This document shows positions 17,025 through 24,888 of a stretch of DNA of 64,000 nucleotides, piece by piece. The stretch lies in assembly GCA_030388725.1 (NCBI GenBank), contig CP128857.1, positions 1,860,001 through 1,924,000 of the forward strand. The letters run 5' to 3'. The first letter of the stretch is position 1. The number at the start of each line of letters is the position of its first letter. The notes beneath the pieces were generated by a model that did not search any database, had not been told where the DNA came from, and worked only from the letters and a program-made list of their open reading frames with translations. The stretch comes from Prodigiosinella aquatilis. GTDB lineage: Bacteria; Pseudomonadota; Gammaproteobacteria; Enterobacterales; Enterobacteriaceae. The position numbers and the translations under genes were made by a program.

Positions 17025-18345
17025 TGCGTTACCGGCCCATCAGGTTGCCCTACAGCGGTTACAGACCATTGGGATTTTAAGAATCATCGAAGAGGCGGTA
17101 CAGCAGCATGGACCGCTGGTGCGGCTACAGTTTGCCGGGAGTGAAGACCTGGTTATTCTCGGCGCTGCCGAACATGTCAGGTTTTGGCAAAATCACTACG
17201 ACAGTTTTGCGAAAGAGATATCGACATTACCGTCTTCCTCCGCTGTGGGCAGGATACTGCTGGGCGACGCGTTAACGTTTGCTGCCGATGGTGATGAATG
17301 GCGCAAAGGTCGCCGGTTGACCATGCCATTGGTCAGCCCCAGACTCGACACTATCCAGTTGGCCCTCACTGATAGCGCAGAGTGGCTGGTGGCGCGATTT
17401 CAGTCCGGGGCGGTGAACTCCCTGCGTGATGTCTGCGGGGAATGGGCCGTCCGGGCGGTAATGCCCCCGTTTATGGGGCAGGTTTTTTCACTACAGGAAA
17501 GCAAGCTATTCGCCGCTGAAATACATAAGGCGTTTTTCGATCTGATTCAGAAAGCGACGACCAGCAATCGGGAAACACTGTTACAGTCTCCAGAATTGCT
17601 GAATATCCGCCAAAAAATGAATGACATGGTGGATCGTGCCATTGCTAATATTCATAACGAACCGGATACCATGCTGGCGGCGTTATATCGCGCAATGGAG
17701 ATTGACCAGCATCCCAGTCAGAAATCGTCATTGGTCAATCTGGTGATAGGTAACCTATCGGGTAGCATTGATAATCCGGCTACCAGCCTGCAATGGTGTC
17801 TTATCCATCTGGCGCAGCACCCTGAGGTGCAGGCACGAATCCGTCAGGAAGCGGCAGGACTGGACTACCGGAACTGGTCGATACAAAAATGTCCTGTCAC
17901 GCTGGCGGCAGTGCGGGAGTGTTTGCGCCTTACACCCGTCTCTTCTTTGATTGAGCGCACCATTCGGCAGAGTGTGGAAATTGAGGGGTACCTGTTGCCG
18001 CCAGGGGTGAACGTGATGTTCTCACCGTGGCTGGTTCATCGTAATGCGCAACTCTGGCCGGAGCCGCTGCGCTTCGATATTGAACGCTTTCTGCATGATA
18101 CGGTACCCACTCACCACTTTTTCCCGTTTGGAACAGGGAAACGTAATTGCGTCGGTATGACCTTATCCCTGAATCAACTGACGATAACGCTATCCCGACT
18201 GGCGCTGAGTTGTCGCTGGCAAGTGGCTGCGTCAACCCGGGCGCTCGATCTACGGCCCCAATTCGACCTTAATCTGGCACCCCGTGGCGATGTCGCTTTG
18301 ACCGCGTCTCCCCTGGAAAGGGTACCGGTACTGCTCAACCCCTGA
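17008..18345 (+). CDS. Cytochrome P450 with unusual I-helix
   Basis: A 445-residue P450 mono-oxygenase. C381 in 'FFPFGTGKRNCVG' is the haem thiolate ligand, and 'VRECLRLTP' is the K-helix ExxR motif. The oxygen-activating I-helix, normally [A/G]Gx[D/E]T[T/S], reads 'SGSIDNPATS' around residues 251-260, so the conserved threonine seems to be asparagine. That change is seen in P450s with altered oxygen chemistry. ATG 17008 follows AGGGAGG and lies inside the previous gene. The enzyme probably hydroxylates or desaturates the pathway product. Electron donors are not encoded here. Confidence 0.92.
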   Translation: MTLPYDALPAHQVALQRLQTIGILRIIEEAVQQHGPLVRLQFAGSEDLVILGAAEHVRFWQNHYDSFAKEISTLPSSSAVGRILLGDALTFAADGDEWRKGRRLTMPLVSPRLDTIQLALTDSAEWLVARFQSGAVNSLRDVCGEWAVRAVMPPFMGQVFSLQESKLFAAEIHKAFFDLIQKATTSNRETLLQSPELLNIRQKMNDMVDRAIANIHNEPDTMLAALYRAMEIDQHPSQKSSLVNLVIGNLSGSIDNPATSLQWCLIHLAQHPEVQARIRQEAAGLDYRNWSIQKCPVTLAAVRECLRLTPVSSLIERTIRQSVEIEGYLLPPGVNVMFSPWLVHRNAQLWPEPLRFDIERFLHDTVPTHHFFPFGTGKRNCVGMTLSLNQLTITLSRLALSCRWQVAASTRALDLRPQFDLNLAPRGDVALTASPLERVPVLLNP

Positions 18346-18360
18346 AAGAGAACTGTTACT

Positions 18361-19035
18361 ATGAATACGCTGAAAAAAATGTTGTCTGTCCTTCCCTCTA
18401 TTTTGACACTGCTAATTCTGCCTGCCGCGGCCGCGCATGCCAGTCAGGTTGAAAAGCAGTTTGATGTCAGCGACTTTAATACCATCACGCTGGCGAAAGG
18501 ATTGGAGGTTCATGTCATGTGCGCCGCACATCCACAGATTGTCGCCAGTGCTTCACCGGAAACCATGAATAAGCTGGAAGTAAAGGTCAGTAACCACCAT
18601 CTGGCTGTCACCGGGACAACACAAGATTATGATGCCTGGGACTTTTCCGATCATAAGGCTACGTTGAAAATTTATACCAACAAGCCGATTGATAACATGA
18701 AAATCATGTTTGGCGTGAAGCTGACAGTGGATGCCTGCGCCGTACCCAAGGATCAATTAAACGTCAATGGCAGCATGGGTTCCAGCTTTGCGATTTCCGG
18801 CGAAACCAACAAACTGAATGCCGATCTGGCCATGGGGGCGAAATTTAATGATGGTGTGAATGATTTCAAAGCCCAAAGCGCCAATGTCAGTGTAGCGATG
18901 GGAGCGGAAGCGTATTTATGTCAGGTGGCGCAAGTCAGTGGCAGTGCGGCTATGGGGGCGATTGTTTATCTGGGGCAGCACACCACCAACAATCTCGACA
19001 CCGCCATGGGCGCTATGAGCAAACGCTGTCAGTAA
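18361..19035 (+). CDS. Secreted GIN-domain (DUF2807) protein
   Basis: A 224-residue protein with a clear Sec signal peptide (residues 1-27, ending 'AAAAHAS') and a beta-solenoid-like body. The pattern 'FNTITLAKGLEVHV' and the repeated 'AMGA' turns (residues about 157-220) are typical of the head GIN domain. Such proteins are periplasmic or surface-exposed, with poorly known function. It follows the P450 gene by 15 bases, so it is the last gene of the biosynthetic operon. It contains cysteines that could form disulfides. A role in binding or exporting the product is only a guess. Confidence 0.8.
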   Translation: MNTLKKMLSVLPSILTLLILPAAAAHASQVEKQFDVSDFNTITLAKGLEVHVMCAAHPQIVASASPETMNKLEVKVSNHHLAVTGTTQDYDAWDFSDHKATLKIYTNKPIDNMKIMFGVKLTVDACAVPKDQLNVNGSMGSSFAISGETNKLNADLAMGAKFNDGVNDFKAQSANVSVAMGAEAYLCQVAQVSGSAAMGAIVYLGQHTTNNLDTAMGAMSKRCQ

Positions 19036-19179
19036 GTTTGTCGCGTTCTCTCGACCACACGAGCGATTAACCGGCTCGTAGATCGCAAAAGACAGTGTCT
19101 TATGTCCGCCGGACGTTGTCTTTGATCTTCATATAGCGGTAATAATGGTAGCTGGTATGAAGCGGTTTTTGTCGCTATT

Positions 19180-20166
19180 TCAGCTCGATTGCGTTAAACG
19201 CGCCATTAATAAACCGGCTTGCAGGTGATTCCATGGCGCCTCGGCTTCATGAATGAGTTCAATGCGGCTATCCATCGGCGGGACGGGTTTGGTTTCGATA
19301 TGCAGATCGGTACCCTGTCGGTTAACAATCAGCGTACCTTCAGCGATACGCATCACGCCTTTAACCCGATCGACCGGTGACAGCCGTATCCAATCGAGCA
19401 GTCTGGCGGTATCAAACACCGTATCCTGCACAAAAATCCAGCTACAGGCGTAATAGCCCTGACCCTGATTCAGTGCCCGACGCCAGGCTTCATTCCCTGT
19501 CAGTCGTAATGCGGCCAGCCCTTGTTTTTGGGGGGCAGCATGATGATGCGCCGCATCCGGCAGCGCGCGCAGATTTTCGCGTGGCAGATCCAGGTACTGC
19601 ATATCGATCTGGCCTTGGCTCACTGTGACAAGCTGTCTGCCGTCGCCAGACGCTTGATACCATTGGGTCAGTGCGCGTCGATCGTCGTCTTGCCAGGTAT
19701 CCTGTTTGTTGGCTACGATAATATCGGCTGCGGCCAGTTGGTCGCGGAAGTTTTCGTTATCGGTATAGCGGCTATTGCTGAGCTGGCGAGCATCGAGGAG
19801 GCACAGCGTGGCCTGGAGTTCCAACCAGGGCTGATAGGTCTCTGCCATTAACAGCGACAAAATCTGTTTAGGATGGCCGAGACCGGTCGGTTCGATCAGC
19901 AGACGGTGTGGTTTCTTCTGTTGCAACAACATATTCAGGCCGATCTGCATTGGCAGACCATTCACGCAGCACATGCAGCCGCCTGGAATCTCTTTCAATA
20001 CGGCACCGTGGTCTGCCAGTAGCGCGCCATCAATGCCGATTTCTCCAAATTCGTTCACCAAAACGGCCCAGACTTCGTTTTCCGGTTTTTGTGACAGCAG
20101 ATGGAGGAGGGTGGTGGTTTTGCCGCTACCTAGAAAACCGGTAATCAAATTCACTTTCGTCAACAA
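19180..20166 (-). CDS. yeiR: YeiR, COG0523/CobW-type zinc-binding GTPase
   Basis: A 328-residue G3E-family metallochaperone-like GTPase. 'GFLGSGKTTTLLHLL' is the Walker A motif, 'GGCMCCVNGLP' the metal-binding CxCC motif, and 'VANKQD' the guanine-specificity box. The C-terminal CobW_C domain follows. E. coli YeiR binds zinc and has GTPase activity stimulated by it. It lies next to efpL as in E. coli. The 144-base gap from the biosynthetic operon holds an imperfect hairpin (AAAGACA at 19088, TGTCTTT at 19117) that may end both convergent transcripts. Confidence 0.93.
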   Translation of the reverse strand: MLTKVNLITGFLGSGKTTTLLHLLSQKPENEVWAVLVNEFGEIGIDGALLADHGAVLKEIPGGCMCCVNGLPMQIGLNMLLQQKKPHRLLIEPTGLGHPKQILSLLMAETYQPWLELQATLCLLDARQLSNSRYTDNENFRDQLAAADIIVANKQDTWQDDDRRALTQWYQASGDGRQLVTVSQGQIDMQYLDLPRENLRALPDAAHHHAAPQKQGLAALRLTGNEAWRRALNQGQGYYACSWIFVQDTVFDTARLLDWIRLSPVDRVKGVMRIAEGTLIVNRQGTDLHIETKPVPPMDSRIELIHEAEAPWNHLQAGLLMARLTQSS

Positions 20167-20249
20167 AAGAACCCCCCAGAGGTACAGGCTAAAAGATCAG
20201 GGTGAGGTGATGTCTGACGCATTGCGCCAGACATCAGGTCGAATAACAC

Positions 20250-20822
20250 TTACTCGGCACGCCCCATATAACGGCGTTCTGGAATATGAATGCGGATTTT
20301 CTCGCCAGCGCTCAGATATTCCGGCACCTGAATTGTCAGGCCGGTGCTCATGGTGGCGGGTTTGTTACGGGAACTGGCAGAGGCACCCTTGATACCTGGC
20401 GCTGTATCCACAATTTCCAGATCAACGGTTTGTGGCAGTTCCAGTGCCAGAATCTGTCCATCCATCGTCAGGACCTGAATACCTGGCATGCCGCTTTCTG
20501 GAATAAACAGCAGCTCGTCTTCGATCTGCTCTTTTTTAAAGTTATAGGGCGTGTAATCTTCGTTATCCATAAACACATACTCGTCACCATCAATATAGGA
20601 AAAGGTGACGGAACGGCGGGTGAGGGTGATGGTGTCAAGAATATCATCCCCTTTGAAGCGTTCTTCAACTTTCAAACCAGTGCGGACATCGGAGAAACGC
20701 ATTTTATATAGCGTACTGGCACCACGAGCACTGGGACTTTGAATATCAATATCTTTTACCAACAGCAGCTTGCCATTGTAGTTAACGGCCATGCCGCGCT
20801 TAATTTCGTTCGCTCTTGCCAT
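20250..20822 (-). CDS. efpL: EF-P-like elongation factor EfpL (YeiP)
   Basis: A 190-residue paralogue of elongation factor P with the three-domain KOW-OB-OB layout. The loop that carries the modified lysine in EF-P reads 'SPSARGAST', with arginine at the tip, as is diagnostic for EfpL. It relieves ribosome stalling at polyproline and related motifs. ATG 20822 gives the family's usual start ('MARANEIKRGM') and exact E. coli length. It is on the same strand as yeiR, 84 bases upstream. Confidence 0.96.
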   Translation of the reverse strand: MARANEIKRGMAVNYNGKLLLVKDIDIQSPSARGASTLYKMRFSDVRTGLKVEERFKGDDILDTITLTRRSVTFSYIDGDEYVFMDNEDYTPYNFKKEQIEDELLFIPESGMPGIQVLTMDGQILALELPQTVDLEIVDTAPGIKGASASSRNKPATMSTGLTIQVPEYLSAGEKIRIHIPERRYMGRAE

Positions 20823-21028
20823 GAAGTAATACCTGTGTAAGGAGTTGAATTTTTGTGGCGTCACGTTACTCGTGCCGCCGGATTCAGGCAAGCAGGATTT
20901 GATGCGCCAGTGACTTTAAAAATGCCGTTGTCGGGAGATGACGGGAGAAGCATTCGCCTTGTCGGCATAAGCCTGCTAAGGTGCGGAATGGGAAACCCCG
21001 TTAGGACCAGACCACTGGAGCATCACTG

Positions 21029-21316
21029 ATGAACTGCCGTCCTGATTGCGGAGCCTGCTGTATCGCCCCTTCTATATCCAGCCCGATACCGGGTATGCCG
21101 CAGGGGAAACCTGCTAATACCCGCTGCATCCATCTGGATGAACAGATGCGTTGTGCCTTGTTCCATTCTCCATTGCGTCCAGCCGTCTGTGGCAGCTTGC
21201 AGGCCAACCTGGAGATGTGTCACAGCCATCGTGACGATGCGCTGATCTATTTGATTCAGCTTGAAGTGGATACCTCGCCGGACGATCAGACGTCCTTAAT
21301 CCGCCACAAACAATAA
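21029..21316 (+). CDS. yeiW: YeiW, YkgJ-family cysteine-cluster protein
   Basis: A 95-residue protein with a Zn/Fe-type cysteine cluster: 'CRPDCGACC' near the N terminus, then 'CIHL' and 'CALF' and 'RPAVCGSL'. This is the CxxCxxCC pattern of the YkgJ family (UPF0153), whose function is unknown. It lies between efpL and setB as in E. coli. Its 3' end overlaps the 3' end of setB by 31 bases. Confidence 0.9.
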   Translation: MNCRPDCGACCIAPSISSPIPGMPQGKPANTRCIHLDEQMRCALFHSPLRPAVCGSLQANLEMCHSHRDDALIYLIQLEVDTSPDDQTSLIRHKQ

Positions 21317-22464
21317 CCTGAGCCGACGATCATTCCCATCGCGATGATAAAACCGGCATGGTAACTCCAGATTTCAGCCACTATGCCTGCCAGCGAGCCG
21401 GAAATAATCCAGCCAACACGGGATGTGTTGGAAAACAAAGTGGTGGCTGCACCGGCCTGCCCAGGCATAAGATCCTGAAAATACAGCATGCCGATGCCAG
21501 CAAGGATACCAATAAAGATAGCGTTCAGCAGTTGTAAAGCCAGCAATATCCACTCAGCATGCAATACGCTCAGTCCTATATAGAACAATAAACCGGCGGT
21601 GATGGCCAGACGCATCAGAAAACGTTTACCAAACCGTTCAGCTACATAACCAGCGATGAGCATGGCGGGAATCTCCAGCCCGGCGGCTGTCCCCATCATT
21701 ACGCCAGCCAGTTTTTCCGGCAATTGCAATTCATGAATCAGATACAGCGGCATATTAATCAGGTAGATACCGTTGCAGCTCCACATCAGCGTACACGCGA
21801 TAAACAACAGCAGCGTATCGCGGCGGTTACGACGTGGGGATTCCAACGTATCGCGGGTTTTTGTCTGAACCTTCGGCATTGAGGGCAGGAGCATCCATAC
21901 CAGCAGGCCACACAGGATAAACACGCCAGCGGCGGCCAGATACATGAACGGAAAGCCAAAACCCAGTGCCAGCATAAAGGCGATGGGCGGTCCGACGACC
22001 CAGGAGAGGGAGATCTGGGCGCGTAACATCGAACTGAACATGGTGGCTTCGCGTCCGGTATGGTCAGCATATTCCCGCGCCAGCGCGAAAAGTTGTGGAT
22101 TCGCGGTGGAGCCAAAACTGGAAAGTAACACGCCAATAAACAGCAGAATGAAGTAATTGCGGTTCCAGGCAAACAATGCACAGGCGAGCGCACCCAATAT
22201 ACAGCATTGAAAAATAAGCGTTTTTCTGTCGCCTTGTCGATCCGAACGACCGGCCAGCAGTTGACTGACAATAATTCCGATGATCGCGCTGCCGGTGTAA
22301 AACAGGCCTACCAAAAAAGGGCGGGCATGAACTTCCGTTGACAAAAACAGACTGAGCGTCGGCAATTGCAACGCACCGGCGGTGCCGGTCAGAAAAGCAA
22401 CCACTAAAAATGCCGACGACGTAATATCGGGTAATCGTCGGGTAATATTGGCAGACGTGTGCAT
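21286..22464 (-). CDS. setB: Sugar efflux transporter SetB
   Basis: A 392-residue major facilitator with 12 hydrophobic segments, same length as E. coli SetB. Conserved stretches include 'LAGRSDRQGDRK' (the MFS loop 2-3 motif), 'MFSSMLRAQISLSWVVGPP' and 'MLYFQDLMPGQAGAATTL'. SetB exports sugars such as lactose and glucose; in E. coli it also interacts with ParC. It is divergent from fruB with a 339-base gap that holds the Cra sites. Confidence 0.95.
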   Translation of the reverse strand: MHTSANITRRLPDITSSAFLVVAFLTGTAGALQLPTLSLFLSTEVHARPFLVGLFYTGSAIIGIIVSQLLAGRSDRQGDRKTLIFQCCILGALACALFAWNRNYFILLFIGVLLSSFGSTANPQLFALAREYADHTGREATMFSSMLRAQISLSWVVGPPIAFMLALGFGFPFMYLAAAGVFILCGLLVWMLLPSMPKVQTKTRDTLESPRRNRRDTLLLFIACTLMWSCNGIYLINMPLYLIHELQLPEKLAGVMMGTAAGLEIPAMLIAGYVAERFGKRFLMRLAITAGLLFYIGLSVLHAEWILLALQLLNAIFIGILAGIGMLYFQDLMPGQAGAATTLFSNTSRVGWIISGSLAGIVAEIWSYHAGFIIAMGMIVGSGYCLWRIKDV

Positions 22465-22698
22465 GGTGGTTCTTTGGCTAAAAAGTGAACGAGAGATAAA
22501 ACAGGACGCGTTATATTACGCCTGCCAATAAAAAACAAAAAACAGTTTCAGAATTTTTTCTTCAGCACAGCTTCAGCAAATGTTACAAAATAATTAAGAA
22601 CTATCCCATAAAATGATGAAAGTGTGCGTGACCTCTAAGATCCGTAACATAGTTCATGGAGAATGCTTGCATCGATATGATGAATACCTCAGAATTTT

Positions 22699-22710
22699 TG
22701 AAACGTTTCA
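22699..22710. promoter_or_regulatory. Cra (FruR) operator 1 upstream of fruB
   Basis: TGAAACGTTTCA is a perfect 12-base palindrome and matches the core Cra operator. Fructose-1-phosphate releases Cra and derepresses fruBKA. A weaker related element, CGAAACGCTTCCG, lies at 22724-22736. The setB side of the gap (22465-22690) shows nothing I can name. Confidence 0.85.
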
Positions 22711-22767
22711 GCGGTTTTTTTTTCGAAACGCTTCCGAAAATTGATACTTTTTTTTTTTCTCACAAAT

Positions 22768-22781
22768 GCTGAAACGATTCA
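22768..22781 (+). promoter_or_regulatory. Cra (FruR) operator 2 upstream of fruB
   Basis: GCTGAAACGATTCA matches the Cra consensus (GCTGAAACGTTTCA type) with one change and ends 22 bases before the fruB start codon. E. coli fruB also has two Cra sites. The ribosome site GGAGGAG follows at 22793. Confidence 0.88.
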
Positions 22782-22803
22782 ATTTTAGCGGAGGAGGAGA
22801 GCC

Positions 22804-23937
22804 ATGTTCCAGTTGTCACAGCACGATATTCATATAGGTGCTACCGCCAGCAGCAAGCAAGAGGCCATCAATTTGGTGGCTGCCGCATTGACTGAAGCCG
22901 GTTGCGTCAGCGCTGGTTACGTTGAAGGTATGTTTCAGCGTGAAAAGCAAACATCCACTTATCTGGGCAATGGCATTGCCATTCCTCATGGTACTACTGA
23001 CACGCGTGATCTGGTGCTGAACACAGGTGTTCAGGTCTATCAGTTCCCGCAGGGGATTCCCTGGGGAGATGACCAGACGGCTTATGTCGTGCTGGGAATT
23101 GCCGCCCGTTCTGATGAGCATCTGGAATTGCTGCGTCAGCTTACTCATGTGCTGAGTGACGATCGTGTTGCCGAGCGCCTGGCCAGCACCACGTCTGCTG
23201 AAGAGTTACACCATTTGCTGATGGGCGAAAAACTGGCCGGAGAATTCCGCTTTGATACTTCGCTAATCAACCTGAATGTCGCTACTGACAACCTGATGAC
23301 GTTGCAGGCACTGAATGCTGGCCGTCTGCAACAGATTGGTGCGGTGGATGCCAGCTTCGTCAGCAATGTCGTGGCAGGCAAACCCCTGAATCTGGGGCAG
23401 GGTATCTGGTTAAATGACAGCCTGAACGGCAACTTGATCAGCGCGTTGGCGGTGAGCCGTCCGGCAGAGCCTTTCCTCGTCGATGGTGAAAATGTCGCCA
23501 TGTTGCTAACCGTTGCGGCAGCAGATGAACAGATTTTCGCCCCGCTGGATTACTTCAGTAACCTGATGATTGCTGGTAAGGCTAGCCAATTACTGGCTGC
23601 GGATGACGCTACACTATTGGCACTGCTGACCAGTGATGTGGTGGAAGAGAGCAATGCGCTGGTAGCGGAATTCACTGTTCGTAATGAACACGGGCTGCAT
23701 GCGCGTCCGGGAGCGATGCTGGTGAATGTCATTAAACAATTCTCCAGCGAAATTACCGTGACCAATCTTGATGGCAGCGGTAAACCGGCGAATGGGCGCA
23801 GTTTGATGAAAGTGGTAGCGCTAGGGGTTAAGAGTGGCCACCATCTGCGTTTTACGGCTAGCGGCAGTGATGCTGAAGCTGCGCTGAAAGCCATTGGCGA
23901 GGCAATTACCTCTGGTTTGGGTGAGGGGGCTGCATGA
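22804..23937 (+). CDS. fruB: Fructose PTS diphosphoryl transfer protein (EIIA-M-HPr)
   Basis: A 377-residue cytoplasmic fusion. Residues 1-145 are EIIA-Fru, with the phosphorylated histidine in 'GIAIPHGTTDT' (near residue 62). A central linker domain follows. Residues about 285-377 are the HPr-like FPr domain with the active histidine in 'NEHGLHARPGAM'. It passes phosphate from enzyme I to FruA. The stop overlaps fruK (ATGA). Expression should follow Cra and probably CRP. Confidence 0.97.
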   Translation: MFQLSQHDIHIGATASSKQEAINLVAAALTEAGCVSAGYVEGMFQREKQTSTYLGNGIAIPHGTTDTRDLVLNTGVQVYQFPQGIPWGDDQTAYVVLGIAARSDEHLELLRQLTHVLSDDRVAERLASTTSAEELHHLLMGEKLAGEFRFDTSLINLNVATDNLMTLQALNAGRLQQIGAVDASFVSNVVAGKPLNLGQGIWLNDSLNGNLISALAVSRPAEPFLVDGENVAMLLTVAAADEQIFAPLDYFSNLMIAGKASQLLAADDATLLALLTSDVVEESNALVAEFTVRNEHGLHARPGAMLVNVIKQFSSEITVTNLDGSGKPANGRSLMKVVALGVKSGHHLRFTASGSDAEAALKAIGEAITSGLGEGAA

Positions 23938-24872
23938 GTAGGCGAGTCGCCACCATTACCTTGAATCCCGCTTATGATCTGGTTGGCTATTGCCCGGAAA
24001 TTGAACGTGGCGAAGTGAATCTGGTTCAGACTGCAGGTCTGCATGCGGCTGGCAAAGGTATCAATGTTGCCAAAGTGCTGAAAGATCTTGGGATTGACGT
24101 CACGGTGGGTGGATTTCTGGGTAAAGACAACCAGGACGGATTTCAGCAATTGTTCAGCGAGTTGGGCATTGCCAACCGTTTCCAGGTCGTTCCAGGACGC
24201 ACACGCATTAACGTTAAGTTGACCGAAAAAAACGGTGATGTTACCGATCTGAATTTCTCTGGTTTTGAAGTTACGCCTCAGGACTGGCAGCGGTTTGTCA
24301 ATGATTCGCTGAGCTGGTTGGGGCAATTCGATATGGTTGCTGTCAGCGGCAGTCTGCCCAGTGGCGTTGATCCTGATGCCTTTACTGACTGGATGACACG
24401 GCTGCGTAGCCAATGTCCGTGCATTATTTTTGACAGTAGTCGTGAAGCACTGGTGGCGGGGTTGAAAGCATCGCCTTGGCTAGTGAAACCTAACCGTCGT
24501 GAGTTGGAAATCTGGGCGGGACGTAAATTACCAACGTTATCCGATGTGGTTGACGCTGCTCATGCACTGCGTGAACAAGGCATTGCCCATGTCGTTATTT
24601 CGCTGGGAGCGGAAGGCGCACTGTGGGTGAATGCGTCAGGTGCATGGTTGGCTAAACCGCCGGCCTGTGAGGTGATCAGTACTGTAGGTGCGGGTGACTC
24701 CATGGTGGGGGGATTGATTTATGGCTTATTGATGCGGGAGTCCAGTGAACATACGTTACGTTTGGCAACGGCAGTCGCTGCGTTAGCTGTCAGTCAAAGT
24801 AACGTCGGCATTACCGATCGTCCACAATTGGCCGCAATGATGGCGCGTGTCGATTTAAAACCTTTTAACTGA
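23934..24872 (+). CDS. fruK: 1-phosphofructokinase
   Basis: A 312-residue PfkB-family kinase that converts fructose 1-phosphate to fructose 1,6-bisphosphate. 'GLHAAGKGINVAKVL' is the substrate signature and 'STVGAGDSMVGGLIYG' the anion hole with the catalytic aspartate. It is the middle gene of fruBKA, starting within the fruB stop and ending 16 bases before fruA. Confidence 0.97.
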   Translation: MSRRVATITLNPAYDLVGYCPEIERGEVNLVQTAGLHAAGKGINVAKVLKDLGIDVTVGGFLGKDNQDGFQQLFSELGIANRFQVVPGRTRINVKLTEKNGDVTDLNFSGFEVTPQDWQRFVNDSLSWLGQFDMVAVSGSLPSGVDPDAFTDWMTRLRSQCPCIIFDSSREALVAGLKASPWLVKPNRRELEIWAGRKLPTLSDVVDAAHALREQGIAHVVISLGAEGALWVNASGAWLAKPPACEVISTVGAGDSMVGGLIYGLLMRESSEHTLRLATAVAALAVSQSNVGITDRPQLAAMMARVDLKPFN

Positions 24873-24888
24873 CAGCAGGAGATGAACG

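Noticed and set aside
20286..20711. Plus-strand frame opposite efpL
   Set aside because: efpL is certain and fills the region; no signal supports the other strand.
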